Below, in pieces: positions 43,025 to 50,215 of a stretch of DNA of 54,731 bases (position 1 is the stretch's first letter; each line of letters begins with the position of its first letter). Position numbers and translations under genes: made by a program. Origin of the DNA: CAZCFB01 sp964511535. GTDB taxonomy: Bacteria > Myxococcota_A > Polyangia > GCA-2747355 > CAZCFB01. The stretch covers positions 1 through 54,731 of the forward strand of contig CAZEFW010000046.1 of NCBI GenBank assembly GCA_964511535.1, in the 5' to 3' direction. The notes below the pieces were generated by a model. It searched no databases, had not been told where the DNA came from, and saw only the letters and a program-made list of their open reading frames with translations.

Positions 43025-43999
43025 ATGCTCAGTGGCAAACGGATCCTGCTCACCGGCGGCTGCGGTTTCATCGGCAGCCACCTCGTCCTGCGGCTCGCCG
43101 CCGATAACGAAGTTCTGGTGGTGGACAACAAGCGGCGGGACGCGCTGCGATTCCAGGAGGTGCCCGGCGAGCTCAACTTCGAGCTGTACGACCGGGACAT
43201 CACCGAGGCGGGGGCGCTGGACGACCTGCTGGAGGGGGTCGACTGGGTGATCCACCTGGCCGCCGTGGCCGGCGTCAGCAACTACATCAAGCACCCGGCC
43301 ACCACGCTGACCAGCAACCTGATCGGCACCTGGCGGGTGCTCGAGGCGCTGCGCTCGCGGGAGATCTCTCGGTTCATCAACTTCTCCACCAGCGAGGTGT
43401 ACGGCCCGCAGGCGGTGGACGCGTCGGAGCGCATGCCCACGGTGCAGGGCCCCATCGGTGAGGCCCGCTGGTCCTATTCGGTGAGCAAGACCGCCGCCGA
43501 GCACCTCTGCTTCGCCTATCACCGCGAGTACGACGTGCCGGCGGTGTCTGTGCGGCCGTTCAACATCTTCGGCCCGTGCCAGGTGGGGGAGGGCGCCATC
43601 CACGACATCTCCCTGCGGGCGCTGCAGAACCAGCAGATCTCCATCACCGGAGACGGCCAGCAGGTGCGTACCTGGTGCTATATCGACGACATGATCGACG
43701 CCACCATGCTGCTGCTGACTCACCCGGCGGCGGTGGGCAGGGTGTTCAACGTCGGCAACGCGCGGCCGGTGGTCAAGATGCTCGACCTGGCGCGCATGAT
43801 CATCGACCTGGCAGAGTCCACGTCCGAGATCACCTTCCGGCCTCACGCGGAGGTGGACGTGCGCCTGCGGTCGCCAAACGTCAACCGGGTCCACGAGCAG
43901 CTCGGCTTCAAGCCGAAGGTGGCCCTGGAGGATGGCCTGCGGCGCACCATCGCCTGGTACCGTGATCACCTGGTGGAGATGCTCGATTGCCACGAGTAG
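43025..43999 (+). CDS. NAD-dependent epimerase/dehydratase (extended SDR)
   Basis: 324 residues, ATG at 43025 with GGAGA at 6-bp spacing, 12 bp after the carbamoyltransferase stop. ILLTGGCGFIGSHLVLRLA is the NAD(P) Rossmann motif, STSEVYG supplies the catalytic Ser/Thr region and WSYSVSKTAAEHL the Y-x3-K pair. RPFNIFGPCQ and YIDDMIDA are further family blocks. Typical substrates are UDP-, GDP- or dTDP-sugars in the cytosol: decarboxylation, epimerisation or dehydration. The exact sugar cannot be told. The aminotransferase gene starts inside its last codons, which suggests the keto-sugar may be passed on for amination. Confidence 0.93.
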   Translation: MLSGKRILLTGGCGFIGSHLVLRLAADNEVLVVDNKRRDALRFQEVPGELNFELYDRDITEAGALDDLLEGVDWVIHLAAVAGVSNYIKHPATTLTSNLIGTWRVLEALRSREISRFINFSTSEVYGPQAVDASERMPTVQGPIGEARWSYSVSKTAAEHLCFAYHREYDVPAVSVRPFNIFGPCQVGEGAIHDISLRALQNQQISITGDGQQVRTWCYIDDMIDATMLLLTHPAAVGRVFNVGNARPVVKMLDLARMIIDLAESTSEITFRPHAEVDVRLRSPNVNRVHEQLGFKPKVALEDGLRRTIAWYRDHLVEMLDCHE

Positions 44000-45105
44000 C
44001 GGCTGACATCCCGCTGGCCGATCTGAACCGCCAGCACTCCCCACTGCGCGACGAGCTGGACGCGGCGCTGGCGGCGGTGCTGGACCGTGGGGACTATGTT
44101 CGGGGCGAGGAGGTGGCGAGGCTGGAGCAGGCCTTCGCGGAGTACCTGGGCGTGGCCCACGCCGTGGGGGTGGGGTCGGGGACTGACGCGCTGTACCTGG
44201 CCCTGGCGGGCGCCGGGGTGGGTAGAGGCGACGAGGTGATCACCGCGGCCAACTCATTCGCCGCCACGGCGGAGGCCATCGTGCTCACCGGCGCCACGCC
44301 GGTGTTCGCCGACGTGGACGAGCAGACCCTCTGTCTGGACCCCGCCTCGGTGGAGGCAGCGCTGACCCCGCGGAGCCGGGCGCTGATTCCGGTGCACCTG
44401 CACGGTCACGTGGCCGACATGGACGGCCTCGGGGCGCTGGCCCGGGGCAACGACCTGCTGGTGGTCGAGGACGCGGCCCAGGCCCATGGCGCGCGCATGG
44501 GCGGAAGCGAAGGCCCCATGGCGGGCACCTTCGGCCACGCCGGCGCGTTCTCCTTCTTCCCATCCAAGAACCTCGGCTGCTGCGGCGACGGCGGGCTGCT
44601 GGTCACCGATGACGCCGAGCTGGCCGCGCAGATCACCATGCTGCACGACCACGGCCGCAGCGGCGGGCGGCACCACTCGGTGGCGGGCATCTGCAGCCGC
44701 CTGGACACGCTGCAGGCGGCGATCCTGATGGTGAAGTTCCCCCACCTGGAGGCGTGGAACAGGTCACGCCGCGAGCTGGCCGGGCGGTACGACGCGCTTT
44801 TGAGCGGGTGCCCGGACCTGCGCCTGCCGCCGCGCTGTGAAGGGTCCGTGTATCACCACTACGCGGTGCGTACGTCCCGGCGGGATGCGCTGCGGCGGAG
44901 CCTGGCGGACCAGGGCATCGCCACCGGCGTGCACTACCCCCACGCCATCCCCGAGGAGCCCGCGTTCCAGCAGTTCCGCACGGTGCCCACGCCCACCTCG
45001 GAGCGCAGCTGTCGCGAGGTTGTCTCGCTGCCGCTCTTCCCGGAGATGACCGCCGAGGAGGTCGAGCGCGTGGCCGCCGCGGTCAGGGCCTTCCTGGAGG
45101 GTTAG
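43987..45105 (+). CDS. DegT/DnrJ/EryC1-family sugar aminotransferase
   Basis: 372 residues from a TTG at 43987 with GGTGGAG 8 bp upstream, overlapping the epimerase by 13 bp. The N-terminus IPLADLNRQHSPLRDEL is the normal family start, which supports this rare codon. GSGTDALYLAL binds the PLP phosphate, VVEDAAQAHGA holds the ring Asp and FFPSKNLGCCGDGG the Schiff-base Lys. GDYVRGEEVARLE and GVHYPHAIPEEPAFQ complete the family picture. It aminates a keto-sugar nucleotide using glutamate or glutamine. Together with the epimerase this could make a 3- or 4-amino-sugar; the position is not predictable. Confidence 0.92.
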   Translation: MPRVAADIPLADLNRQHSPLRDELDAALAAVLDRGDYVRGEEVARLEQAFAEYLGVAHAVGVGSGTDALYLALAGAGVGRGDEVITAANSFAATAEAIVLTGATPVFADVDEQTLCLDPASVEAALTPRSRALIPVHLHGHVADMDGLGALARGNDLLVVEDAAQAHGARMGGSEGPMAGTFGHAGAFSFFPSKNLGCCGDGGLLVTDDAELAAQITMLHDHGRSGGRHHSVAGICSRLDTLQAAILMVKFPHLEAWNRSRRELAGRYDALLSGCPDLRLPPRCEGSVYHHYAVRTSRRDALRRSLADQGIATGVHYPHAIPEEPAFQQFRTVPTPTSERSCREVVSLPLFPEMTAEEVERVAAAVRAFLEG

Positions 45106-45112
45106 CCCTCCA
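45095..45112 (+). promoter_or_regulatory. Ribosome-site hairpin with stop codon in the loop
   Basis: TGGAGGG-TTAG-CCCTCCA is a perfect 7-bp stem. The left arm holds the ribosome site GGAGGG for the deacetylase, the loop holds the stop TAG of the aminotransferase (45103-45105), and the right arm abuts the deacetylase ATG at 45112. A terminating ribosome would melt it, so translation of the two genes should be coupled. Confidence 0.6.
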
Positions 45113-46413
45113 TGGGCGCCGATCCCTTCCTGCTCGGTACCCCCGCTGGCGGCAGCGGCGTGGCGCCGGTGGTGCTGGCGTCGACAGGCCAGGCCGCGCC
45201 GCGCCTGGTGGACCTGGAGCTGGTACCCGAGGCGCTGGGCTGGCCCGCCTGGATCGACGCCGCGCGGCCGCTGAAGCTGTGGACCGCGCCCGGGCCTGCT
45301 GCTGCCGACGGCGAGGTGGTGGCGTGGTTTCGGGAGGGCTCGCGCCGCCGGGCCGCAATCTCGGCCCAGGGCGAGCGACTCACCCTGCACTTCGACCTCG
45401 CCGCCACCGTGACGGCCATCACCGGCGAGCGGTACGCCAGCACCCGCCGACCGCTGCACACCTACGCGCCGTGGCTGGTGTCGGCGCTGCCCGGGCCCGC
45501 GCGGCTGCTGGGTCACCGCCTGGCGTCCAGAGTGGAGCGGCTGCGACATGGCAGCCAGGGCAGGGCCCGCGACGACGGCCCCGGGTTCCCCGACTTCCCC
45601 GTCGAGCCGGCCCTGGAGCTGATCCGCTGGATCATGCGGAGGGCGCGGGGACTGCAAGATACCTCGCCCTGGCCCAACGACGCGCCCGCCGTGGCCATGA
45701 TCACCTGCGATGTGGACACCGACCGGGGGCAGATCCGGATGCCGGCCATCGCCCAGGAGGCGGAGCGGGTTGGCATGCGCGCCTGCTTCTACGTGGTGGG
45801 CGACCGGTTCCCCCTGGACCACGGCCTGCTCCACCGGCTGCGCGAGGCGGGCCACGAGATCGGCCTGCACGGGGCGAAGCACGACATGCGCCTGGCCTAC
45901 CTGGACTACCAGGAGGTGGTCCGTCGCCTGGACGGGTGCCGTGAGCTCACCGACCGCCACGAGGTGGTGGGCTTTCGTTCGCCTGCGTTGCTGTGCAGCC
46001 CGGCGTTGACCCGCGCGCTGGCCGGGCGCTTCCGCTACGACTCGTCGGTGCCCGACGCTGACGTGGACACCGTGGCCGCGCCCCGCCGCGGCTGCTGCTC
46101 GCTGTTTCCCTACTGGCAGGGATCGCTGCTGCAGATCCCGTTGACCCTGCCCCTGGACGACCGCCTGATGCTGCGAGGCGAGGCGCCGGACCAGATGGTG
46201 CGCACCTGGCAACGAAAGATGGCCTGGATCCGCCAGGTGGGCGGGGCGGCCATGGTCACCACGCACGCCGAGCCACACCTGGGCGGGGGGCCGGAGTTTT
46301 TGCCGGCGTATCGGCGGCTGCTGGAGGGGATCGCCGAGGAGGGGTGGGAGGTTGTGTTGCCGCGGGAGGTTGCTGGCCATTTCCGCTCGCGGCTTCCGCC
46401 GCTCGCGAAATGA
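45112..46413 (+). CDS. Polysaccharide deacetylase (NodB/CE4-like)
   Basis: 433 residues, ATG at 45112. No signal peptide is visible, so it may act in the cytosol or at the inner face. Residues about 1-190 form an extra N-terminal region. The NodB part follows: MITCDVDTDRGQ with the Asp pair, LHGAKHDMRL with the H-x3-H metal ligands and VGFRSPALLC as the third motif. So a metal-dependent N- or O-deacetylase is expected, acting on a sugar intermediate or polymer. The last codons (FRSRLPPLAK) are encoded by the GC hairpin and first units of an intergenic repeat module, suggesting the original stop was altered by the repeat. Confidence 0.86.
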   Translation: MGADPFLLGTPAGGSGVAPVVLASTGQAAPRLVDLELVPEALGWPAWIDAARPLKLWTAPGPAAADGEVVAWFREGSRRRAAISAQGERLTLHFDLAATVTAITGERYASTRRPLHTYAPWLVSALPGPARLLGHRLASRVERLRHGSQGRARDDGPGFPDFPVEPALELIRWIMRRARGLQDTSPWPNDAPAVAMITCDVDTDRGQIRMPAIAQEAERVGMRACFYVVGDRFPLDHGLLHRLREAGHEIGLHGAKHDMRLAYLDYQEVVRRLDGCRELTDRHEVVGFRSPALLCSPALTRALAGRFRYDSSVPDADVDTVAAPRRGCCSLFPYWQGSLLQIPLTLPLDDRLMLRGEAPDQMVRTWQRKMAWIRQVGGAAMVTTHAEPHLGGGPEFLPAYRRLLEGIAEEGWEVVLPREVAGHFRSRLPPLAK

Positions 46414-46455
46414 CAAAATGACAGCATGACAAAATGACAGAATGCCAGAATGGAT
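46383..46455. repeat. Hairpin plus octamer array bridging two genes
   Basis: GCGGC-TTCC-GCCGC (46389-46402), flanked by direct repeats CCGCTCGCG (46383 and 46399), is followed by AAATGACA twice, GCATGACA, AAATGACA, GAATGCCA and GAATGGAT (46408-46455). On the minus strand this is again array then hairpin. It contains the deacetylase stop (46411) and the start of the next gene (46434). Confidence 0.85.
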
Positions 46456-48044
46456 CAGGTAGTGGCGGGCGGTCGGGGAGGCTCGGCTGGCTGATGCTCG
46501 CCTTGTTGGTGGGCTGGCTGATGGCGTGGGATCTGCGGGCGGTGCTTTCGGATCGGCGGCCGGGTTTGGTTTCTTCGGATACCACGGTCAGTGATCTGGT
46601 GCGGCTGGAGAACATCATCGAGGAGCGGGGGCGGGTGGCCTGGCTGACCGAGCCCTATGTGAAGGGGCCGCTGGCGGCGGTGTTGGCTCACCCGCTGGAT
46701 CTGGCGCTGGGTGACCCGTTGCTGGCCGCCCGGCTGCTGGGGGTGCTGGCGCACGGCGCGTTGCTGGTGCTGCTGGCGCTGTTGGCGCTGCGTGTGAGCG
46801 GCGGTCGGTGGGACACGGCCCTGCTGGCGGTGCTGATCAGCGGCACCGCGCCAGTGCAGTTCGGCTGGTTCCGCATGGACTTCCACGACAGCCTCACGGC
46901 TGTGGCGCTGGTGGGCACGCTGCTGGCGCTGACGCTGGACCCCACCCGCTGGCGCAGCGGCATCGCCCTGGGCCTGGCTGGCGGGCTGGGGCTGCTATCC
47001 AAGCTCTCCTTTCCGTTGTTCGCCTTGCCCGCTGGGCTGGTGTATGTCACGGCGCGGGTGCGCACCCGCCGCGCGGCGGCGAACCTGGCCCTGGCCCTCG
47101 CGCTGGCCCTGGCCCTGGCCAGCGTCTGGCTCATCCCGAGCTGGGGCGAGATCATGACCAACATGGCGGACTCCACCCACGCGGAGCTGTCCTGGGGCCA
47201 CAAGTTTCATGTCTACTTCGTCCGCCTGCCCGGCACGATGATGTTGCTGGCGTTTGGCCTGGGCGGGGCAGCGTTCGCTTACCGGCTGAAGGCCGCTCCC
47301 ATCGCTGTCCTGCTGCAGCTGCTGCTGTCTGCGGTGGGCGGGGCGCTGCTGCTTGTCACAGTGTTCGATCCGTGGACGCGCTATATCGTACCCGCCCTGG
47401 CGCCCCTGGCCCTGCTCGTCGCCCTCGGCGTTTGCGCTTACGGTGGTCGGATCCGCAGCAGGACGGTGGCGCGGGCGCTCGGGGTAGCGCTGGCGCTCTG
47501 TCTGCTTGGCCTGCACCTGGTCCTCAACTTCACCGGCGTGGAGGATCGCCACGACGGTGAGCCGCGCGAGTTCTTCGCCGGCATGGTGTCTCCCGACACC
47601 CGCCCCCACGACGGCTACCGCGACGCCGCTGACCTCGCGCGCAGCCGCGGCCTGGCGCTGCTGGAGTTCGCCTCGGGCCCCAACCCGGTGGTATTTCCGG
47701 CGCTGTGGTGGCGCGCCGGCGTGCCACAGCGGCTGCTGGGCCGCGAGGCCATGGGCGAGCACTTCGCCGCGGGCAAGGCGGGCGCGCTGATCCTGATCCA
47801 CCAGGAACCAGACGCCGCCCGCGCCCTCCGTCGTGAGCTGCGCCAGGAGAGCCAGGATCCCGACGCGCCTGAGGGCGGCACCGTGGATCCGAGGCAGTTC
47901 TTCGAGGAGCGGCTGGGGGAAATGGATCCGGAGCAAGCGGCGATGTACCGGATGATCGCGGACTGTGAAACCCGGATTCTGCGGACGTTCGTTGATCCGG
48001 ATGGGGTGCGGTATTCGTTGATCGAACTGCGAAACAAAAAATAA
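46434..48044 (+). CDS. GT-C fold (GT39-like) membrane glycosyltransferase-like protein
   Basis: 536 residues if started at ATG 46434, where the first codons (MTECQN) come from the octamer array; the ATG at 46494 (516 residues, MLALLVGWLMAWD) is at least as likely. First helix, then SSDTTVSDLVRLENIIEERG and the PMT-like YVKGPLAAVLAHPLDLALGD. About nine further helices include ALGLAGGLGLLSKLSFPLFA and FDPWTRYIVPALAPLALLVA, and a soluble C-terminal region of about 130 residues follows. A lipid-linked-sugar transferase is expected from the fold. It closes the plus-strand run that starts with the carbamoyltransferase and is convergent with the gene at 48145. Confidence 0.82.
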   Translation: MTECQNGSGSGGRSGRLGWLMLALLVGWLMAWDLRAVLSDRRPGLVSSDTTVSDLVRLENIIEERGRVAWLTEPYVKGPLAAVLAHPLDLALGDPLLAARLLGVLAHGALLVLLALLALRVSGGRWDTALLAVLISGTAPVQFGWFRMDFHDSLTAVALVGTLLALTLDPTRWRSGIALGLAGGLGLLSKLSFPLFALPAGLVYVTARVRTRRAAANLALALALALALASVWLIPSWGEIMTNMADSTHAELSWGHKFHVYFVRLPGTMMLLAFGLGGAAFAYRLKAAPIAVLLQLLLSAVGGALLLVTVFDPWTRYIVPALAPLALLVALGVCAYGGRIRSRTVARALGVALALCLLGLHLVLNFTGVEDRHDGEPREFFAGMVSPDTRPHDGYRDAADLARSRGLALLEFASGPNPVVFPALWWRAGVPQRLLGREAMGEHFAAGKAGALILIHQEPDAARALRRELRQESQDPDAPEGGTVDPRQFFEERLGEMDPEQAAMYRMIADCETRILRTFVDPDGVRYSLIELRNKK

Positions 48045-48144
48045 GGAACAAGGAACAAGAAATGAAAAATGGCCCGGCAATGCCAAACCATTTTTCATTC
48101 AGCATTTTTTGTTTCTTGTTTTTTGTTCCGCGGCGAAGCCGCGG
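48043..48144. terminator. Inverted heptamer arrays and CCGCGGC-GAA-GCCGCGG hairpin between convergent genes
   Basis: Array 1: AAGGAAC twice, AAGAAAT, GAAAAAT (48043-48070). Array 2, roughly its complement: CATTTTT, CATTCAG, CATTTTT, TGTTTCT, TGTTTTT, TGTTCCG (48089-48130). It then runs into CCGCGGC-GAA-GCCGCGG (48128-48144), ending one base before the stop of the minus-strand gene. The T-rich arms on both strands would suit a bidirectional terminator. Confidence 0.7.
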
Positions 48145-50145
48145 CTACCAGTCTATCGTCCAGATCCCCAACACCGTGCCGGCAGCCACCAGCACGGCGC
48201 CGACCAACAGCCAGGCTGGCTTCTCCTTGCGCGACAGCGCGCCCAGGCCCGCGGCGGCGGCGCTGTAGTAGAGCACCGGGAAGTAGTGGGAGTGGGCCAC
48301 GTGCACCCCGATGAGGGGCAGGGTGTAGGCCGCGGTCACCATCATCAAGACGAAGCCTGCCCGATGTCGCACCAGCGGCCACAGCAGCAAGGTCAGCCCG
48401 CTGTAGGCCGACAGCTTGTACAGGAACATGGCCGCCCGTTGCCAGGCCGGATCAGCGTCCTCCACCACGGCGAAGTGCTCGGGGAAGATCTCGAAGTACA
48501 GCCCCTGCAGGAAGCCCTCGATGCCGCTGGTCAGCGCGAAGTGGCCCAGCAGCGCGGCCACCACCCCCGCCGCGGCCGCCAGGGACCAGAGCAGCGTGCC
48601 CTTGCTCCAGGCGCGATGCTCCTTGAACAGGGCCAGGTATGCCAGCAGCGCCACAGCCATGATGTACGCCCCCGGGTAGCGCGCGTAGGCGGCCAGGCAG
48701 CCGAGCACGATGAAGCCCGCGCGGCAGCGGGTCACCAGCGAGGCCAGGGCGCCGAGCACCAGGAAGGTGAAGCTGGTGTCGGGGAAGGCGAAGCTGTAAG
48801 TGTCGATCCAGGCCAGGCTGTGCAGGTGGCTCACCAGGGGGCCCACCAGCAAGTAGCCCGCCCGGTGGCCCAGCGCGCCGGCGCTCAGGCGGTCGCCCGC
48901 CGCGCCGATCAACACCAGGGCGGCGCAGAAGCCGGCGAACACCATGGTCAGAAAGAGCAGGCCGAGCATCGGGTCCCGCGCGCCGGCGAGCTGCTCGGTG
49001 GCGAACTGGGTGAAGTAGCCCCACAGCAGCAGCTGGGGGCTGATTTCGTTGGAGGTGAGCATCTCGGCGCGGTAGCGCGCGTCGGACAGGTGGCACTCGG
49101 CGGTGCCCGCGGCGACCCAGGAGAGCTCGCCGCCCAGCAGGTCCCAGCCGCCGTAGCTCTCGGCGCTCAGGTCCACCAGCTCGGCGGGGCCCGTGGACCG
49201 CGGCTGGGGTGTGAGCAGGCGGACCTCGAAGCACGCGCCCCCCGGAGGGACCTCGGGGGTGGCCAGCAGCAGGGCGCTCCAGCGCGGCTGCACCGGCGCG
49301 ATGTCGATCTCCAGCACCTGCGACGCCACGGCGGCGGCGTCCACGCGCTTCTCCTGCACCGGCGTCCCGCCTCCCTTCAGGCCGCAGCTGCCCCCGGGCA
49401 TGCGCCACAGCTCGAATTTGCTGTCCACCGCCGCCAGCACGCCCACGGCCAGCCGCGCGCGCCGGACCTCGCCCGAGATGTTGCCAAGCTGAACCGCGGC
49501 GCGGTCGCCGGCGAGCAGGTAGCGCTGCTCTCCCCGCGGCCTCACGCCCGAGACCAGCTTCACCGGCGTCACCGACGGGTCATGGTCCACGTCGGCCGCC
49601 TGCCCGCGGGTCTCGGGATCGAGCACGATGAAGCGCGCCGCGCCGCCGAACAGCCGGTGCCGGCCCACGCCCGCGGCGGCCACCAGCACCACCAGCGCCA
49701 GCAGCACCGGCCCCCGCGCCAGCCCCACATCTGCGGTGAGGCGAACGGGCCCGCGCTCCAGCCGGCCGCTGAACACCAGCCCAAGCCCTGCCGAGGCCAG
49801 GGCCAGCAGCGACAGCTGCGCCCCGGCCACCGGCGGCGCCACGGCGCGCACCACCACGCACAGCGCGTAGTACAGGATCAACGACAGGCCAAACGACAGC
49901 GCCCCGAGGGCGAAGATCCCCACCCGCCCCTCCTGCTCCCGCCGCGCCGTGCGCCCGAGCAGCAGCAGCGCCAGCGGCAAGCCCGGCACAGGCAGCAGCA
50001 GACAGGACAGCAGCGCCCGCAAGAACCCGAGCGCCCCACCTCCGCCGGAATCGCCAGTGGCCAGCACGAGCACGAAGTGCGCCGCCGCCACCGCCAGCGC
50101 TCCCCAGAGCAGGGGAGCCACCGGTATCGCTCTACTTCGCTCCAT
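48145..50145 (-). CDS. Large multi-pass membrane protein of unknown function
   Basis: 666 residues, ATG at 50145 with GGGAG just upstream. Helices: about five in residues 10-170, a loop of about 220 residues with beta character and few Cys (bases about 49000-49620), then about eight helices to the end. I find no clear GT39 motif; DAADPAW-like or PP-L segments are missing, though FPDTSFTFLVLGALASLV and CLAAYARYPGAYIMAVALLA resemble the middle of GT-C proteins. The large outer loop (GGWDLLGGELSWVA and neighbours) may bind a glycan or partner. It follows two genes of related layout on the same strand and is probably transcribed with them. Function cannot be assigned. Confidence 0.65.
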   Translation of the reverse strand: MERSRAIPVAPLLWGALAVAAAHFVLVLATGDSGGGGALGFLRALLSCLLLPVPGLPLALLLLGRTARREQEGRVGIFALGALSFGLSLILYYALCVVVRAVAPPVAGAQLSLLALASAGLGLVFSGRLERGPVRLTADVGLARGPVLLALVVLVAAAGVGRHRLFGGAARFIVLDPETRGQAADVDHDPSVTPVKLVSGVRPRGEQRYLLAGDRAAVQLGNISGEVRRARLAVGVLAAVDSKFELWRMPGGSCGLKGGGTPVQEKRVDAAAVASQVLEIDIAPVQPRWSALLLATPEVPPGGACFEVRLLTPQPRSTGPAELVDLSAESYGGWDLLGGELSWVAAGTAECHLSDARYRAEMLTSNEISPQLLLWGYFTQFATEQLAGARDPMLGLLFLTMVFAGFCAALVLIGAAGDRLSAGALGHRAGYLLVGPLVSHLHSLAWIDTYSFAFPDTSFTFLVLGALASLVTRCRAGFIVLGCLAAYARYPGAYIMAVALLAYLALFKEHRAWSKGTLLWSLAAAAGVVAALLGHFALTSGIEGFLQGLYFEIFPEHFAVVEDADPAWQRAAMFLYKLSAYSGLTLLLWPLVRHRAGFVLMMVTAAYTLPLIGVHVAHSHYFPVLYYSAAAAGLGALSRKEKPAWLLVGAVLVAAGTVLGIWTIDW

Positions 50146-50180
50146 GCTCCCGATCTCTCGTCGTCACGCGCTATCCACTT

Positions 50181-50215
50181 CTTGCTTTTCGCTTTTCTCT
50201 TTTGCCTATTTCTTC
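50181..50215. repeat. Heptamer array overlapping the end of the 50206 gene
   Basis: Plus strand units CTTGCTT, TTCGCTT, TTCTCTT, TTGCCTA, TTTCTTC. The TAG stop and last two Lys codons of the minus-strand gene lie in the array. It occupies the 60-bp gap between two co-directional genes. Confidence 0.6.
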
